A stretch of 64,000 nt of DNA from contig CM070580.1 in the NCBI GenBank assembly GCA_036346355.1, positions 62,884,854 to 62,948,853 of the forward strand, in the 5' to 3' direction. A model generated the notes under the pieces. The model saw only the letters and a list, made by a program, of their open reading frames with translations, was not told where the DNA came from and did not search any database. The position numbers were made by a program, and so were the translations under genes. Below are positions 24,988-35,247 of this stretch, one piece after another. The DNA is from Rhipidocladum racemiflorum. Taxonomy: Eukaryota; Streptophyta; Magnoliopsida; Poales; Poaceae. Each line of letters begins with the position of its first letter. The stretch's first letter is position 1.

Positions 24988-26701
24988 GGTGTTGGGCCCC
25001 CTGGGTATACATGGTCTGTGTTTGCTCCTAAGCTGGAGTTTCAGATTAGTTTTCCTTTGTAAGTCATATGTGGAAGGTGAGAGCGAGTCTGAGCTTAGTG
25101 GTCTCTACCTTCTTTTCTATGCTCATAGATCACCTAGTTGTCAGTTTCTCCTTTTCCTCTTCTCATTTTTTGTCTTTCTGATTTCAGTTGAGTTCTTTTC
25201 ATTTCTTGGAATCAAAATTGCTAATAACTCAACTTGAATCAGATTTGCGCTTAAAATTGACTCACATGTTGAGGGGGAGTTCTTCAAACTGATTTTCTTG
25301 CATTGCATATAGACTTATTTTCATTTTCTGAGTTTTGTCTTTTATGCAATTGATAAAATTTAAGATATGTTGCACCTTGCTACGATCCTTGCTAGTCTTG
25401 GTCATATATAATCTAGTGTATCATGTTTAAACTAGCCATCATTTAAATTGAGCTTTCTTGAAAACTTGATGAAACTTAGCTTTTACTTGCTATATTTCTT
25501 TACTAATGCTTATGCCATGCTTAGTAAAAATAGTGGGTTTCTACTAGAGTCCCTAGAGTAACATGGGTTAGCTATATTGTTCCATTCCAGCATCCTCACC
25601 ATGCTCACGAATCTATGTGCTACAATGCTAAAAATTGACTTGTTTTCACTAAAATTGATCTCAACACTCTACATTCTCGAGACTGCTTCCCATTGCACTT
25701 GGGATGAACTTGGAGTGTATCGTGTATGACCAATACCACTCTTTTAAGCCTCGTGCGTGAGATGGTCGAATAGGGCTTGAGTCAATAAATTGAAAAATGC
25801 AAAATAAACTAGAGGAAGAGAGTGACGCCTAGGAGACCTATGTCGATGGCTCCTAGTCGAGGTTGTGTTTCACTAGGATAAGCTCTCTACACCTCAAAGG
25901 TTTGTGAAGGAGAGTGACACTTAGGAAGCCTTTGTCGATGACTCCTAGTCGAGGATGTGCTTCACTAGGCCTAACTCTTTGAACCGCTTTGTGAGCATTA
26001 ATCTAAAAATTTGCATTTGAAGAGATGGTTGAGCATGAGGGTTCTCTAATGGTCTTGTAGCTTCCCAAAGTGTTGACTAGGTTGAACTCTAGTATATCCA
26101 TTTGCTCCTTACTTTGGCTTTGCTTTTAGTCTTGAAGTTATGCTAAGTGTTGCTATTGTTGAAATCATGCAAAATTAGTATATTTTCTTTTGAGCTAGTT
26201 TGTAAAAAAAAATTGAAATATGCCTTTGGATATGACTTAGAATGACATATTCTGAACTTCAGTAGCTTGGTGTCATACTTTATCTAAATGGTCACTTGCA
26301 TAATCCTCAAAGCTCTTTTAGGTTGCATTTCATTAAAAAAAATTGCTCTCTTGATGCCTATATTGCCAAAAGGGGGAGAAAACGTAGAAAAGGCATCTTA
26401 GAGGGAAGAAAATTAAAAAAAATGCTTTCTCATGATTATGTTGAACAATTGTGCTTGCATTTGGATCATGAGTAATATTGAGCTTTTTGGAGGATTTCTT
26501 AGTTTTTGGAGCTTTTATGGAAAAATTGTTCTTTCTTGTGTGGAGCTCTGAAAATCTTCTCATCTATTTGGTCATGAGCTTGCTTTCTCTTTTAGTTGGA
26601 CCAAATATGATTTTTGCAATCAAATTGCTTTTCTTCTTTTATTTTCAAACTCAAATTATGCCTTTTGTGTGGTTTGTCAATATACTCATCAAGGGGGAGA
26701 T
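24988..26701 (+). mobile_element. 3' non-coding region of a SIRE/Maximus-like copia element
   Basis: An AT-rich stretch without long frames carries three GGGGGAGA polypurine-like tracts at 25271-25280, 26371-26380 and 26691-26700. The last lies directly before an LTR start, TGAAGGACC at 26702. Multiple purine tracts and a long untranslated or env-like stretch between pol and LTR are typical of the SIRE/Maximus copia lineage, so I infer that origin. No pol motif is left in the window to confirm it. The second copia element appears to have inserted here. Confidence 0.5.
25813..25980 (+). repeat. two imperfect ~75-bp direct repeats, period ~93
   Basis: GAGAGTGACNCNTAGGA...TGTCGATG.CTCCTAGTCGAGG.TGTG.TTCACTAGG occurs at about 25813-25888 and again at 25906-25980. 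Both copies lie within the putative SIRE-like 3' region. Confidence 0.7.
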
Positions 26702-27637
26702 TGAAGGACCATGTGGAGGTCCATCGATATTTGTGATGAGTATTTGACTTTATTTGAGTAAGGTGTGCTCATGTTTGAGTTTGATTTGAATCAGAATTCA
26801 AAAGGAAGCAATTTGGGTTGTGTTGGTCTCTTGTGGTACTACCGGCCTTTGGCTGGCGGTAGAACCAACTATTGACTAAGACATGATTAATTGTGAGCAT
26901 TTGTGATGTTTATTGCATATTATTGGACAATGCTATGTGATGGTTTTCCTTGTCTTTGATGGTTGCAAGGTCATGTCTACGGTGCTAGGTCATGGTGAGG
27001 CGGATGATGACCGGGACTAGGCAAGGTGCGTCAGAGGTCCAGACGGTTGGAGACCGCCAGAAGATGATCGGAGACGAAGTCCGGGCATGTTAAAGAAGAT
27101 AAGGAAAGGGGATGATACTAGCCAGATGCCGCGAGGATCAATGAGGGCCGTTGGATCACGGTCTAGTTGATAGGATAGCGGGTCTAGCAGTATGCTTTGA
27201 GAACCGTGCAAAGAAAACCCATTATGTGTGTAGGGTTTTGGGTGTCCCTTGCATGGTGGAGTGAGTGGGTTAATCCCAGCCCTTGGTGGAGTGCTCTAGG
27301 GTTTGGGACTCATCCAAGGGTGGTAGGTGGCCCAAGAGTAGTATAAATAGAGGGGTAGAGGGAGGCCTCCATGCCCATTCATTCTTTGAGTTGTTGTGTT
27401 GCTCATTTGAGCTTTTGCCCACATGAAGTGAGGCATTGTAATCACACATCTCTGAATGAAATAGAAGTTCCAATAGAAAAATTTATTTTCTCGTAATTTA
27501 ATTCTTGCAATTTACATTATGTCTTTACTTTCGGTTTTTACTTTCATGTATTAAATTCAGCATTTACATTCCCGTATTTACATTTATGATCGCTGGATTT
27601 TGTTCTTGAGTTGAGCGATTCGCATTCACCTCCTTCA
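26702..27637 (+). repeat. LTR of the SIRE-like element (left arm of palindrome)
   Basis: It begins TGAAGGACC after a polypurine tract and ends CACCTCCTTCA, so TGAAGG / CCTTCA are matching inverted ends, as in an LTR. A TATA box lies at 27342-27349. Length is 936 bases. No primer binding site follows, in keeping with a 3' LTR. Confidence 0.7.
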
Positions 27638-28627
27638 ATATTCTATTTGGATCTTGGCTCAAGATCGAGTCCATTTGCCAAAGTTTGTATGCCGCAAGAT
27701 TTTATGATTAAAGTTCCTGACTGCATATAGTCCATGATTGAAGTTCCAATAGAATATTGAAGGAGGTGAATGCGAATCGCTCAAGTCAAGAACAAAATCC
27801 AGCAATCATAAATGTAAATACGTGAATGTAAATACTGAATTTAATACATGAAAGTAAAAGCTGAAAGTAAAGACATAATGTAAATTGCAAGAATTAAATT
27901 ACGAGAAAATAAATTTGGCTATTGGAACTTCTATTTCATTCAGAGATGTGTGATTACAAAGCCTCACTTCATGTGGGCAAAGCTCAAATGAGCAACACAA
28001 CAACTCAAAGAATGAATGGGCATGGAGGCCTCCCTCCACCCCTCTATTTATACTACTCTTGGGACACTTACCACCCTTGGATGAGTCCCAAACCCTAGAG
28101 CACTCCACCAAGGGCTGGGATTAACCCACTCACTCCACCATGCAAGGGACACCCAAAACCCTACACACATAATGGGTTTTCTTTGCACGGTTCTCAAAGC
28201 ATACTACTAGACCTGCTATCCTATCAACAAGACCGCGATCCAATGGCCCTCATTGATCCTCGGGGCATCTAGCTAGTATCATCCCCTTTCCTTATCTTCT
28301 TTGACTTGCCCGGACTCCATCTCTGATCATCTTCCGGTGATCTCCAACCGTTTGGACATCCGATACACCACGCCTAGTCCCGGTCATCATCCGCCTCACC
28401 ATGACCTAGCACCGTCGTCCTACAACCATCAAAGACAAGGAAAACTATCACATAGCATTGTCCAATAATATGCAATAAACATCACAAATGCTCACAATTA
28501 ATCATGTCTCATTCATCAGTCGGTTCTACCGCCAGCCAAAGGCCGGTAGTACCACAAGAGACCAACACAACCCAAATTGATTCCTTTTGAATTCTGATTC
28601 AAATCAAACTTAAACATGAGCACACCT
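26761..28627. repeat. large inverted repeat: two LTR copies head to head
   Basis: The arms are 26761-27647 (887 bases) and 27749-28627 (879 bases), separated by about 101 bases. By eye they are around 90% identical, with small indels. The right arm lacks the first ~60 bases of the LTR and is fused at 28628-28633 to a copia RT fragment. A transcript across both arms would fold into a long hairpin. Confidence 0.88.
27342..27349 (+). promoter_or_regulatory. TATA box in the LTR arm
   Basis: TATAAATA, mirrored in the opposite arm at 28045-28052 on the minus strand. The two promoters would fire toward each other across the palindrome centre. Confidence 0.5.
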
Positions 28628-28632
28628 AGCTA

Positions 28633-29288
28633 TCCGAATCGGAATGTCTGACGAAAAGAGTCTTGTCCACTTGACCCATATGAAAACCATGACTCAAGAG
28701 GAAGGACTTAAGCCTCTCATATCAAGCTCGTGGGGTTTGCTTAAGTCCATACAAAGCTTTGAAAAGCTTGAAGACATGGTTTGGGTACTTGGGGTTCTCA
28801 AATCCTGGAGGCTGTCTGACATACACCTCTTCCTCAATGAAGCCATTGAGGAATGCACTCTTGACATCCATTTGATAAAACTTAAAGCCCTTGGATGCCG
28901 CGAATGTGAGCAGGATCCTGATGGCCTCTAGCCTGGCTATAGGGGCAAAAGTCTCCTCGAAGTCGAGGCCCTCGACTTGAGTAAAACCCTGAGCGACTAG
29001 GCTAGCATTGTTTCGAACTACAACCCCATCCTCACTCTGCATGTTTTTAAGCACCCATTTGGTCCCAATGATGTTGTGACCAGCAGAGGGGTCGACAAGC
29101 TTCCAAACTTTGTTCCTCTCGAAGTTTTCAAGTTCCTCATGCATGGCATTAATCCAAGATTCATCAGATAATGCATGAGAAACATCCTTCGGCTCAAAAG
29201 AGGCAACAAAGGCAGAGTGAAGGCAGAAAGTGGACAGACCTGACTTAGAGCGAGTGACTCGCTCAAATAGATCTCCAATGATCTGGTC
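28633..29288 (-). pseudogene. copia RT fragment, same family as 9858-10510
   Basis: The minus strand carries DQIIGDLFERVTRSKSGL, HALSDESWINAMHEELENFE, GTKWVLKN, DFEETFAPIARLEAIR, QMDVKSAFLNGFIEEE and YGLKQTPRA. This is the N-terminal half of a copia RT, ending before the catalytic YxDD box. Its frame is open for about 200 codons, with a shift after TPRA near 28722. Both ends are abrupt: the left joins the truncated LTR arm, the right joins MULE sequence near 29289. It is therefore a fragment moved or trapped by rearrangement. Confidence 0.88.
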
Positions 29289-29388
29289 ATCGTACACACA
29301 GAGTGCGTCTAGAGGCTGTTCGGCCACGGGTTCTTTAGAACAGCTCAGCAGTTGTGTACACGCTATTTGAGTTGAGAAGTCATAGTGC

Positions 29389-31733
29389 GTGGACTTTGTA
29401 TGTCAGCAAGGCCAACGAGAAGAATTTCGAGGTTGGGGGTGTATGCAAACATTTTTGCCCCGGCATGAGTTCGCGGACATAGGCTCTAGTGGCCAAGCTG
29501 GCCACGATAACGTAGGAAATATCCTCGGTGAAGCAACAATTGTAGAGGAGGGGATATCGGGCATAGATGAAGAAGAAGGCAACCGTGCGGAGGTGGACAC
29601 GGCAAGCTCGGAAGACGACGGAGGTGGCATCAGTGATGAACAGGCGGCAGACAATGAGGACCCCTCGCTGGCGATACAATACTTTCATGCTGTTCGGGAC
29701 ACGGATTGTACCATCACGGATTACAGTAAAGTATCCGTGTGGGGGTACCAGCACAATGACATCCAGGTTGTACGACAGTTACGTAGCAAGGTGGAGGCCA
29801 TACACTTCTTTAATACCTATGCCGTTATGACAAGGAGGGAGCACACCCTGATCCGGTCGGAGTCCCGTGCGTATGAGGTTCGGTGCACTAAGTACCCACA
29901 GTGCGACTTCTTTGTACGAGATCATAGGCCAAAGCACGATGACATTTTCGTCATCAGCAGGCACATGCCCCATACATGCACGGATGAGTCCATAGGAAAC
30001 ATGAGTAATCTTGTCGATGCGAGGTTCGTGGCACAAACCCTCCTTATCGTAGTTGGGACAGACATAGGGATGTCGCCACGTAAAATTATGGAGGAGGTCC
30101 AGAGGTCGTATGGATGGTCATCCCGTATGGCTCGGCCTGGCGAGCTAAGTAGAAGGCCCTGAAAATGCTATTTGGAGGATTCGAAGAGTCGTTCAACCAT
30201 GTGCCTAGGTTGTTGCAGAAGATTTGCATGACGAACCCGGGGACTCAGTTCGCAATGGCCGATGAGCCAATAAGGGAAGACGACAAGACGTACCGCCAGG
30301 GAGAACACTACCTCATCCGTCTTTTCTAGTCCTTCAGGTAATGCATCGAAGCTTTAGTGCATTGTAGACGAGTCATATGTGTGGATGGCACGTTTTTGAG
30401 CGGAAAATTCCATGGGACGCTCCTGACCACCCTTGCTACGGACGTGAACAACCAAATCCTCCCCCTTGGATTCGCTATAGTGGAGAGTGAGAACAACGAC
30501 AGCTGGTTGTGGTTCCTCACCCTACTGAAGAGTCACGTGGTGGGCGACAGGGGAGGGGTTTGTGTTGTCTCGGACCGGAACAAAGGGCTATTGCATGCGC
30601 TGGACGTGATGCACGATAGCACATCACCCGCTACCAGTTGGCCCGATGTCGAGAGGAGGTGGTGCATGCGGCACCTCGGTGCTAACTTGTACACTCGGTA
30701 CAAGAACGAGGCCCTGGTCAAGCAGTTCAAAGCTATGTGCGTTTAGAACCAGATCCACAAGTCCAATGCCCTTTGGAGGTAGCTGAACGACTGCACTTGG
30801 AAGATGATGGAAGATGAGCAATCACAGGAGGACCAACTGCGAGCCCAAATGGTTGGGGGGAAGACGTTGTGTACTCGGAGTCGACAGACATTCAGCCAGT
30901 GGATCGCAGGGAAGCTAGCGGAGAGGTGGGCGCTGCTTCACGACACGCACGGATCTAGGTATATCATGCATGTTCATCTGGCACAAATTTGTTGTAACTT
31001 GATTGTGAGTCATACATGCTAACAGTAGCCATTCATAGGTACAACGTGATGACGACCAGCATAGCGGAGGCATTCAACAACATTTTGAAGGGGGCTCGAT
31101 CCCTCCCTCTATGTTCTATCATTGAACTCACCTTCTACCGGTGCGCGGATTACTTCCAAGACCGTGGTTGTGTCACGGAGGCCTACACCACTGCCTACGC
31201 AGGGAGAGTGGAGACCCTACTCGTGGCAAGGAGGAGGAAGCCTCACTTCCACCGCATAAGGATCTTCGACCTAACAACCAATAAATTCGAGGTTTTGTGA
31301 AAGCGAAAGCATGCTTCGGGCTACATCGCTAGGGACAATGTTCAGCCATGCCAGTTAGGAGCCGATGACGTATTGTGCACGTGCAACAAGCCGAAGCTAC
31401 AACACCTCCCTTGCACACATGTGTTGGCCGCTTGCTGCGACATGGGAGGGAACGACGCATCACAATTCATCTCGCCATATTACAGTTCCCATGCTTTGAA
31501 GAACACTTGGCGTCCGAAGATGTCTTCTTTCACGGTTGGGATGGACTACAAGATGCTGGACGGGGCCAACATGGTGCCCGTATCCTGCGACTAGACGCAC
31601 GGAGCCTGGGAGGCTGAGGGGCACCAGAATCCAAGGTGACATGGATGAGGCCGATACGGTACGCAGTTTGCGGAAGTGTAGATTATGCAACCAACCTAGC
31701 CACGACCATAGGAGGTGCCCAAATCAAGTGTAA
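29389..31733 (+). pseudogene. MULE (Mutator-like) transposase gene, broken
   Basis: Domains in order: an acidic Asp/Glu/Ser-rich N-terminus; a MuDR-type DNA-binding domain (LRSKVEAIHFFNTYAV, with C-x5-C and HTC zinc-ligand-like residues); AWRAK at about 30150; the MULE DDE domain with ICVDGTFLSG (first Asp), VVSDRNKG (second Asp) and TSIAEAFNNILKGAR (likely Glu); a SWIM finger CTCNKPKLQHLPCTHVLAAC at about 31376; and a CCHC knuckle CRLCNQPSHDHRRCPN near the end. A probable intron spans 30959-31038 (GT...AG, in phase). Breaks include a shift near 30145, stops near 30165, 30328, 30744 and 31300, and a shift near 31590. The product would cut and rejoin DNA at terminal inverted repeats. None are recognisable, and the left side is cut by the copia fragment. 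Confidence 0.9.
30959..31038 (+). other. probable intron of the MULE transposase
   Basis: It begins GTATATC and ends CATTCATAG, 80 bases. Removing it joins HGSR to YNVMTTSIAEAF in one frame, across the region that carries the third catalytic residue. Confidence 0.65.
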
Positions 31734-31808
31734 GGTGTAATGGCCCGTTGTAATCGCGCTCCGATGTATTTTCTATGTTAATGGACTATCTTTCTCATTG
31801 CTGGACTT

Positions 31809-31894
31809 CACTTGTGGTCTTACTTATTTATGCATTGAATGAGTATATGAATTGCACTTGTGGTCTTACTTATTTATGCATTGAATGAGTATAT
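31809..31894 (+). repeat. 40-bp direct duplication
   Basis: CACTTGTGGTCTTACTTATT and its following 20 bases occur at 31809-31848 and again, without change, at 31855-31894, directly before the 180-bp array. Confidence 0.9.
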
Positions 31895-33115
31895 CCTGTG
31901 TAAAGGAAATTTCTTTGAATAATGGACCAGATTTGTTGTTTGATATATGAACGACCATGTTCTGCAAAAATATTTCATATAAGCCTTCCTTCGCATGTAA
32001 ATTCTACCCACGCAATAACCCTAAGTAGTATGCAAACGTTAACGCTTAAGCCTTTTCAGCAGCCCGTAAAATATCCTGTGTAAAGGAAATTTCTTTGAAG
32101 AATGGACCAGATTTGCTGTTTGATATACGAACGACCATGTTCTGCAAAAATATTTCATATAAACCTTCCTTCGCATGTAAATTCTACCCACGCAATAACC
32201 CTAAGTAGTATGCAAATGTTAATGCTTAAGCCTTTTCGGCAGCCCGTAAAATATCCTGTTTAAAGGAAAATTCTTTGAAGAATGGGCCAGATTTTCTCTT
32301 TGATATACGAACGACCATGTTCTGGAAAAATATTTCATATAGACCTTCCTTCACTTGTAAATTCTACCCACGCAATAACCCTAAGTAGTATGCAAACGTT
32401 AACGTTTAAGCCTTTTCGGCAGCCTGTAAAATATCATGTTCAAAGGAAATTTCTTCAACGAATGCGCCAGATTTGCTCTTTGATATGCGGACTACTATAT
32501 TCAGCAAACATATTTCATATACACCTTCCTTTCGTTGTAAATTCTACCTGCGCATTGACCCTAAGTAGTAGCGCAAACGTGATAGCTTAAGCCTTTTCAG
32601 TGACCCGTAAGATATCCTATTTAAAGGAAATTTCTTCGACGAATGGGGCAGATTTGCTCTTTGATATACGAATGACCATGTTCTGCAATAATATTTTATG
32701 TACTCCTCCCTCAGTCCCTCTGCATGTAAATTCTACGTGCGCAATAACCCTAAGTAGTATGCAAACGTTAACGCATAAGCCTTTTCGGTAACCCAAAAAT
32801 ATCCTGTTTAAAGGAAATTTCTTTGAAGAATGTACCAGATTTGCTCTTTGATATATGGAATATCATGTTCTGCAACAATATTTCAGATAGACCTTTCGCA
32901 TGTAAATTCTGCCCATGCAATAACCCTAAGTAGTATGCAAACGTTAAGGCCTAAGCCTTTTCGGCAGCCCGTAAAATATCATGTTTAATGGAAATTTCTT
33001 TGAAGAATGGACCATATTTGCTCTTTGATATACGAACGACCATGTTCTGCAAAAATATTTCGTATACACCTTCCTTTGCATGTAAATTCTACATGTGTAA
33101 TAACCCTAAGTATCA
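31891..33115 (+). repeat. tandem array, seven ~180-bp units
   Basis: Units start with ATATC(C/A)TGTNTAAAGG at 31891, 32071, 32251, 32431, 32612, 32799 and 32976, giving periods of 180, 180, 180, 181, 187 and 177. Each holds AGATTTGCTCTTTGATAT, CATGTTCTGCAA, CGCAATAACCCTAAGTAGTA and AAGCCTTTTCGGCAGCCCGT with scattered changes. The array starts about 160 bases after the MULE transposase stop and may be part of that element's 3' side. Because 180 is a multiple of three, frames can run through several units, but none looks like a protein. Confidence 0.92.
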
Positions 33116-33116
33116 C

Positions 33117-33235
33117 AAGCTGCACGACCTGTCACCCTCAGTCAAAGTTGCATGACCTCTGAATCAAAGCTGCACGACCTGTCACCCGCAATCAAAGCTG
33201 CACGACCTGTCACTCGCAATCAAAGTTGTATAAAG
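33117..33235 (+). repeat. short tandem repeat, ~28-bp units, about four copies
   Basis: Units follow CAAAGCTGCACGACCTGTCA plus CCCGCAAT, with variants CAAAGTTGCATGACC and CACTCGCAAT, from 33117 to 33235. It abuts the 180-bp array. Confidence 0.85.
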
Positions 33236-33378
33236 CATTCTGGCTAACTAGGGAGAGATTCCCTGTCTAAAGCTATGGCCATAGCTAGCCTCATGTCCCA
33301 TCACATGAAAAGATGTAGAGGAATCCGATGCTCACGGATTTCATCTTCTCTTAAGTCTGCCACTCTCTCGTATGGCTA

Positions 33379-33388
33379 TCTATTTAAG
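33379..33388 (+). promoter_or_regulatory. possible TATA box of the GRF-finger gene
   Basis: TATTTAAGCC lies 117 bases before the ATG at 33496, a usual distance for a plant core promoter plus short 5' UTR. An A/C-rich stretch with CAAGCAAGCAAGC follows. Confidence 0.4.
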
Positions 33389-33495
33389 CCCCAATGGTCG
33401 CCTCCTAATAATCACAGCAAGCAAGCAAGCTTCGGGCCAATCGGAGGGAAGACGAAACACGGAGCACAAGTTCGCCAGCCAACCAACCAGCGCCA

Positions 33496-34078
33496 ATGGA
33501 CTCCGCCTCGCCCCCAAGGCACAGCCTTCTCGAAGACATCCCCGAAGGCACGCAGATTCCCATGTGCCTATGTGGGGATCCTTGCCGGTTCCAGAAGTCT
33601 CTAGACAACTCATACACCTACGGTATGAGGTACTAGAGCTGCCGCAACTATGACTCCGAGCCAATGCTGGAGATGCGGATGCGACGGAAAAGCCCGGTAT
33701 GTTTGTACTCACATTTGATGTTACATCCAACCGTGCAAACCTTAATACTGTAATACCATCTGCTGTCACCAATTGCAGCCTCCATTGTGCGAGTTCATCA
33801 AATTCTACGACGTGGAGCAGACTCCTGAGATGGAGAGGATGCGGAATTGGGAGTACTCGCATCGCAGAGCTATGATAGAGTAGCAGTGGTGTGAGTAGGA
33901 CGAGGAGGAGAAGCGCATGAAACATCACGAAAAAATGTGTGCAAAGAGGGAGGCCGAACGGCAGCGCCTGGCGGTCGAGCGGGAGGCCGAGCGTGAGAGG
34001 AAGCGCGAGAGGGTGGCTAGGGTCAGGGCAGCAGGCACCGATGTGTTGCGCAAGGGGAAATATCCCCGGTGCACTTAG
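33496..34078 (+). pseudogene. GRF zinc-finger protein gene, two exons, with stops
   Basis: Exon 1 (33496-33696) starts MDSASPPRHSLLEDIPEG and contains CLCGDPCRFQKS then GMRY-stop-SCRNYDSEP, matching a GRF-type zinc finger (C-x-C-G-x2-C ... R-Y-W-S-C-x-N-Y). The intron is 33697-33778 (GTATGT...TTGCAG, 82 bases) and keeps phase. Exon 2 (33779-34078) reads PPLCEFIKFYDVEQTPEMER and ends in a Glu/Arg/Lys-rich coiled-coil-like tail (REAERQRLAVEREAERERKR). In-frame TAGs fall after GMRY (33631-33633) and in exon 2 near 33880 and 33895. Similar small GRF proteins are numerous in grass genomes and often lie near transposons. GRF fingers bind nucleic acid in DNA repair proteins. The function here is unknown. 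Confidence 0.72.
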
Positions 34079-34637
34079 TAGTGTACCAGAAGGGCCCTTG
34101 TTGTTCCGTTTACCTAAGGCAGTTTAAACTTGAAGCCATTATTGTCGCCCATCTGTAACCCCGATGTTTGTTTCCCGTAATCTCTCAACTATCATAATTG
34201 CACTAAAAGGCTTGCGTTATAGTTTGTTACAGACTATAATACTTAGGTTTATTGCGCTAGCGCATTTTAGATGCAAAGAACAAAAATAACAAAAATGTGA
34301 CTACCCCTTGCAATCTATAAAAACTCAATTCATGATTATTACACGTACATTACAATAAAAAATTTCATCATGTGATAGGGAGCGGTACCCCTTGCAGCAA
34401 ACGATGTCCGAATTTTACAGGGAGAAATATAACTACACTGGTTACAGAGCAAAATCCGATCGTTTGCTGCACAATAATCAAAACTAAAATTCTTTCACAT
34501 ATTCATAATCCAAATGATTATACACAAATTTAGAAAGTTGTCTTATTAAATTTAGTGTTGTATAGCGAAAGTTATTTGCATTTCAATCGGATCTGATCAA
34601 AAAATAAGAGAAAAAACAAAACAAAAAAGAAAACCAG
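34079..34637. other. AT-rich spacer
   Basis: No gene or known repeat recognised. An imperfect inverted motif (GCAGCAAACGAT near 34397 against ATCGTTTGCTGC near 34460) suggests a small hairpin or a MITE remnant, without clear ends. Confidence 0.4.
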
Positions 34638-34857
34638 GGTGTATTCGCCACCTCATGTAACGAATACACCATGTATTCGCCATGTGGTACTGCAAATACA
34701 ATGTATTCGCGATTTGGTCCTGCAAATACCTGTTTTCGCCATGTGGTACTGCAAATACAATGTTTTTGTCATTTGGTGCTGCAAATACATTGTATTCGCC
34801 ATTTGGTCCTGCAAATACCTGTTTTCGCGAAATGGTAGAGCGAATACAGTTGGTTTT
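34638..34857 (+). repeat. array of ~30-bp units, each a small hairpin
   Basis: A 10-bp perfect hairpin (GGTGTATTCG...CGAATACACC, 34638-34670) is followed by six units of 29-30 bases. Each unit runs from TGTATTCGC-like to GCAAATAC-like sequence around CATGTGGTACT or CATTTGGTCCT. The two ends of each unit are imperfect inverted repeats, and two unit types roughly alternate. Units are directly joined with no unique spacers. Confidence 0.88.
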
Positions 34858-35058
34858 TTTTTCGCAAATACGGTCAACTGTTGTGCTGAATTGAAAATAC
34901 GCGTACTGTTTTGTATAGAATTCAAAATTTGCCGTGACTAATGGATTGCTTGATGCATGAATGGTAAACCCGACCCGTATTTTGTATCATGGTATAGTTG
35001 TAATTGTTCCTTTTGGTACGACAGTCCACACAATGTCTTAACTTGTGTCAAATTTCAG
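34858..35058. other. spacer, no feature seen
   Basis: AT-rich sequence between the hairpin array and the exon-like stretch. It ends in a polypyrimidine-AG (AAATTTCAG) that could serve as a splice acceptor at 35057-35058. Confidence 0.4.
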
Positions 35059-35247
35059 AGAACTACAAACAAACTTGGGGAATGCAGTACTTTCCATGGT
35101 TCATTTGATGAAATGTCCTGGTCATTTTGGTTACATGAAGCTTGTTCTCCCATGCCTTTCCAGAACTACAACTGGGTTCTTCCTGTGGAGATAGATCGCC
35201 GAGATTTTTTGAAGAAAATGATAAATCCCAGAGCAGATGAGCTATAG
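35059..35247 (+). pseudogene. exon-like fragment of an unrecognised host gene
   Basis: After the acceptor-like AAATTTCAG, an open frame of 62 codons ends with TAG at 35245-35247. It has ordinary protein composition: RTTNKLGECSTFHGSFDEM, then SWSFWLHEACSPMPFQNYNW, then VLPVEIDRRDFLKKM. I do not recognise the family. A terminal exon is the simplest reading. No upstream exon could be identified in the 900 bases before it. LARD B inserted 178 bases after its stop, perhaps in a 3' UTR. Confidence 0.35.

Noticed and set aside
32282..32791. Repetitive ~100-codon frames in the 180-bp array
   Set aside because: They exist because 180 is divisible by three. Other units carry stops and there is no domain signal.
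34397..34472. Inverted GCAGCAAACGAT / ATCGTTTGCTGC as a MITE
   Set aside because: Only about 12 bases pair, no target duplication is clear, and the size is small. Recorded only as a possible hairpin.
34638..34857. CRISPR-like array
   Set aside because: Units are directly adjacent without unique spacers, and the context is plant nuclear DNA.
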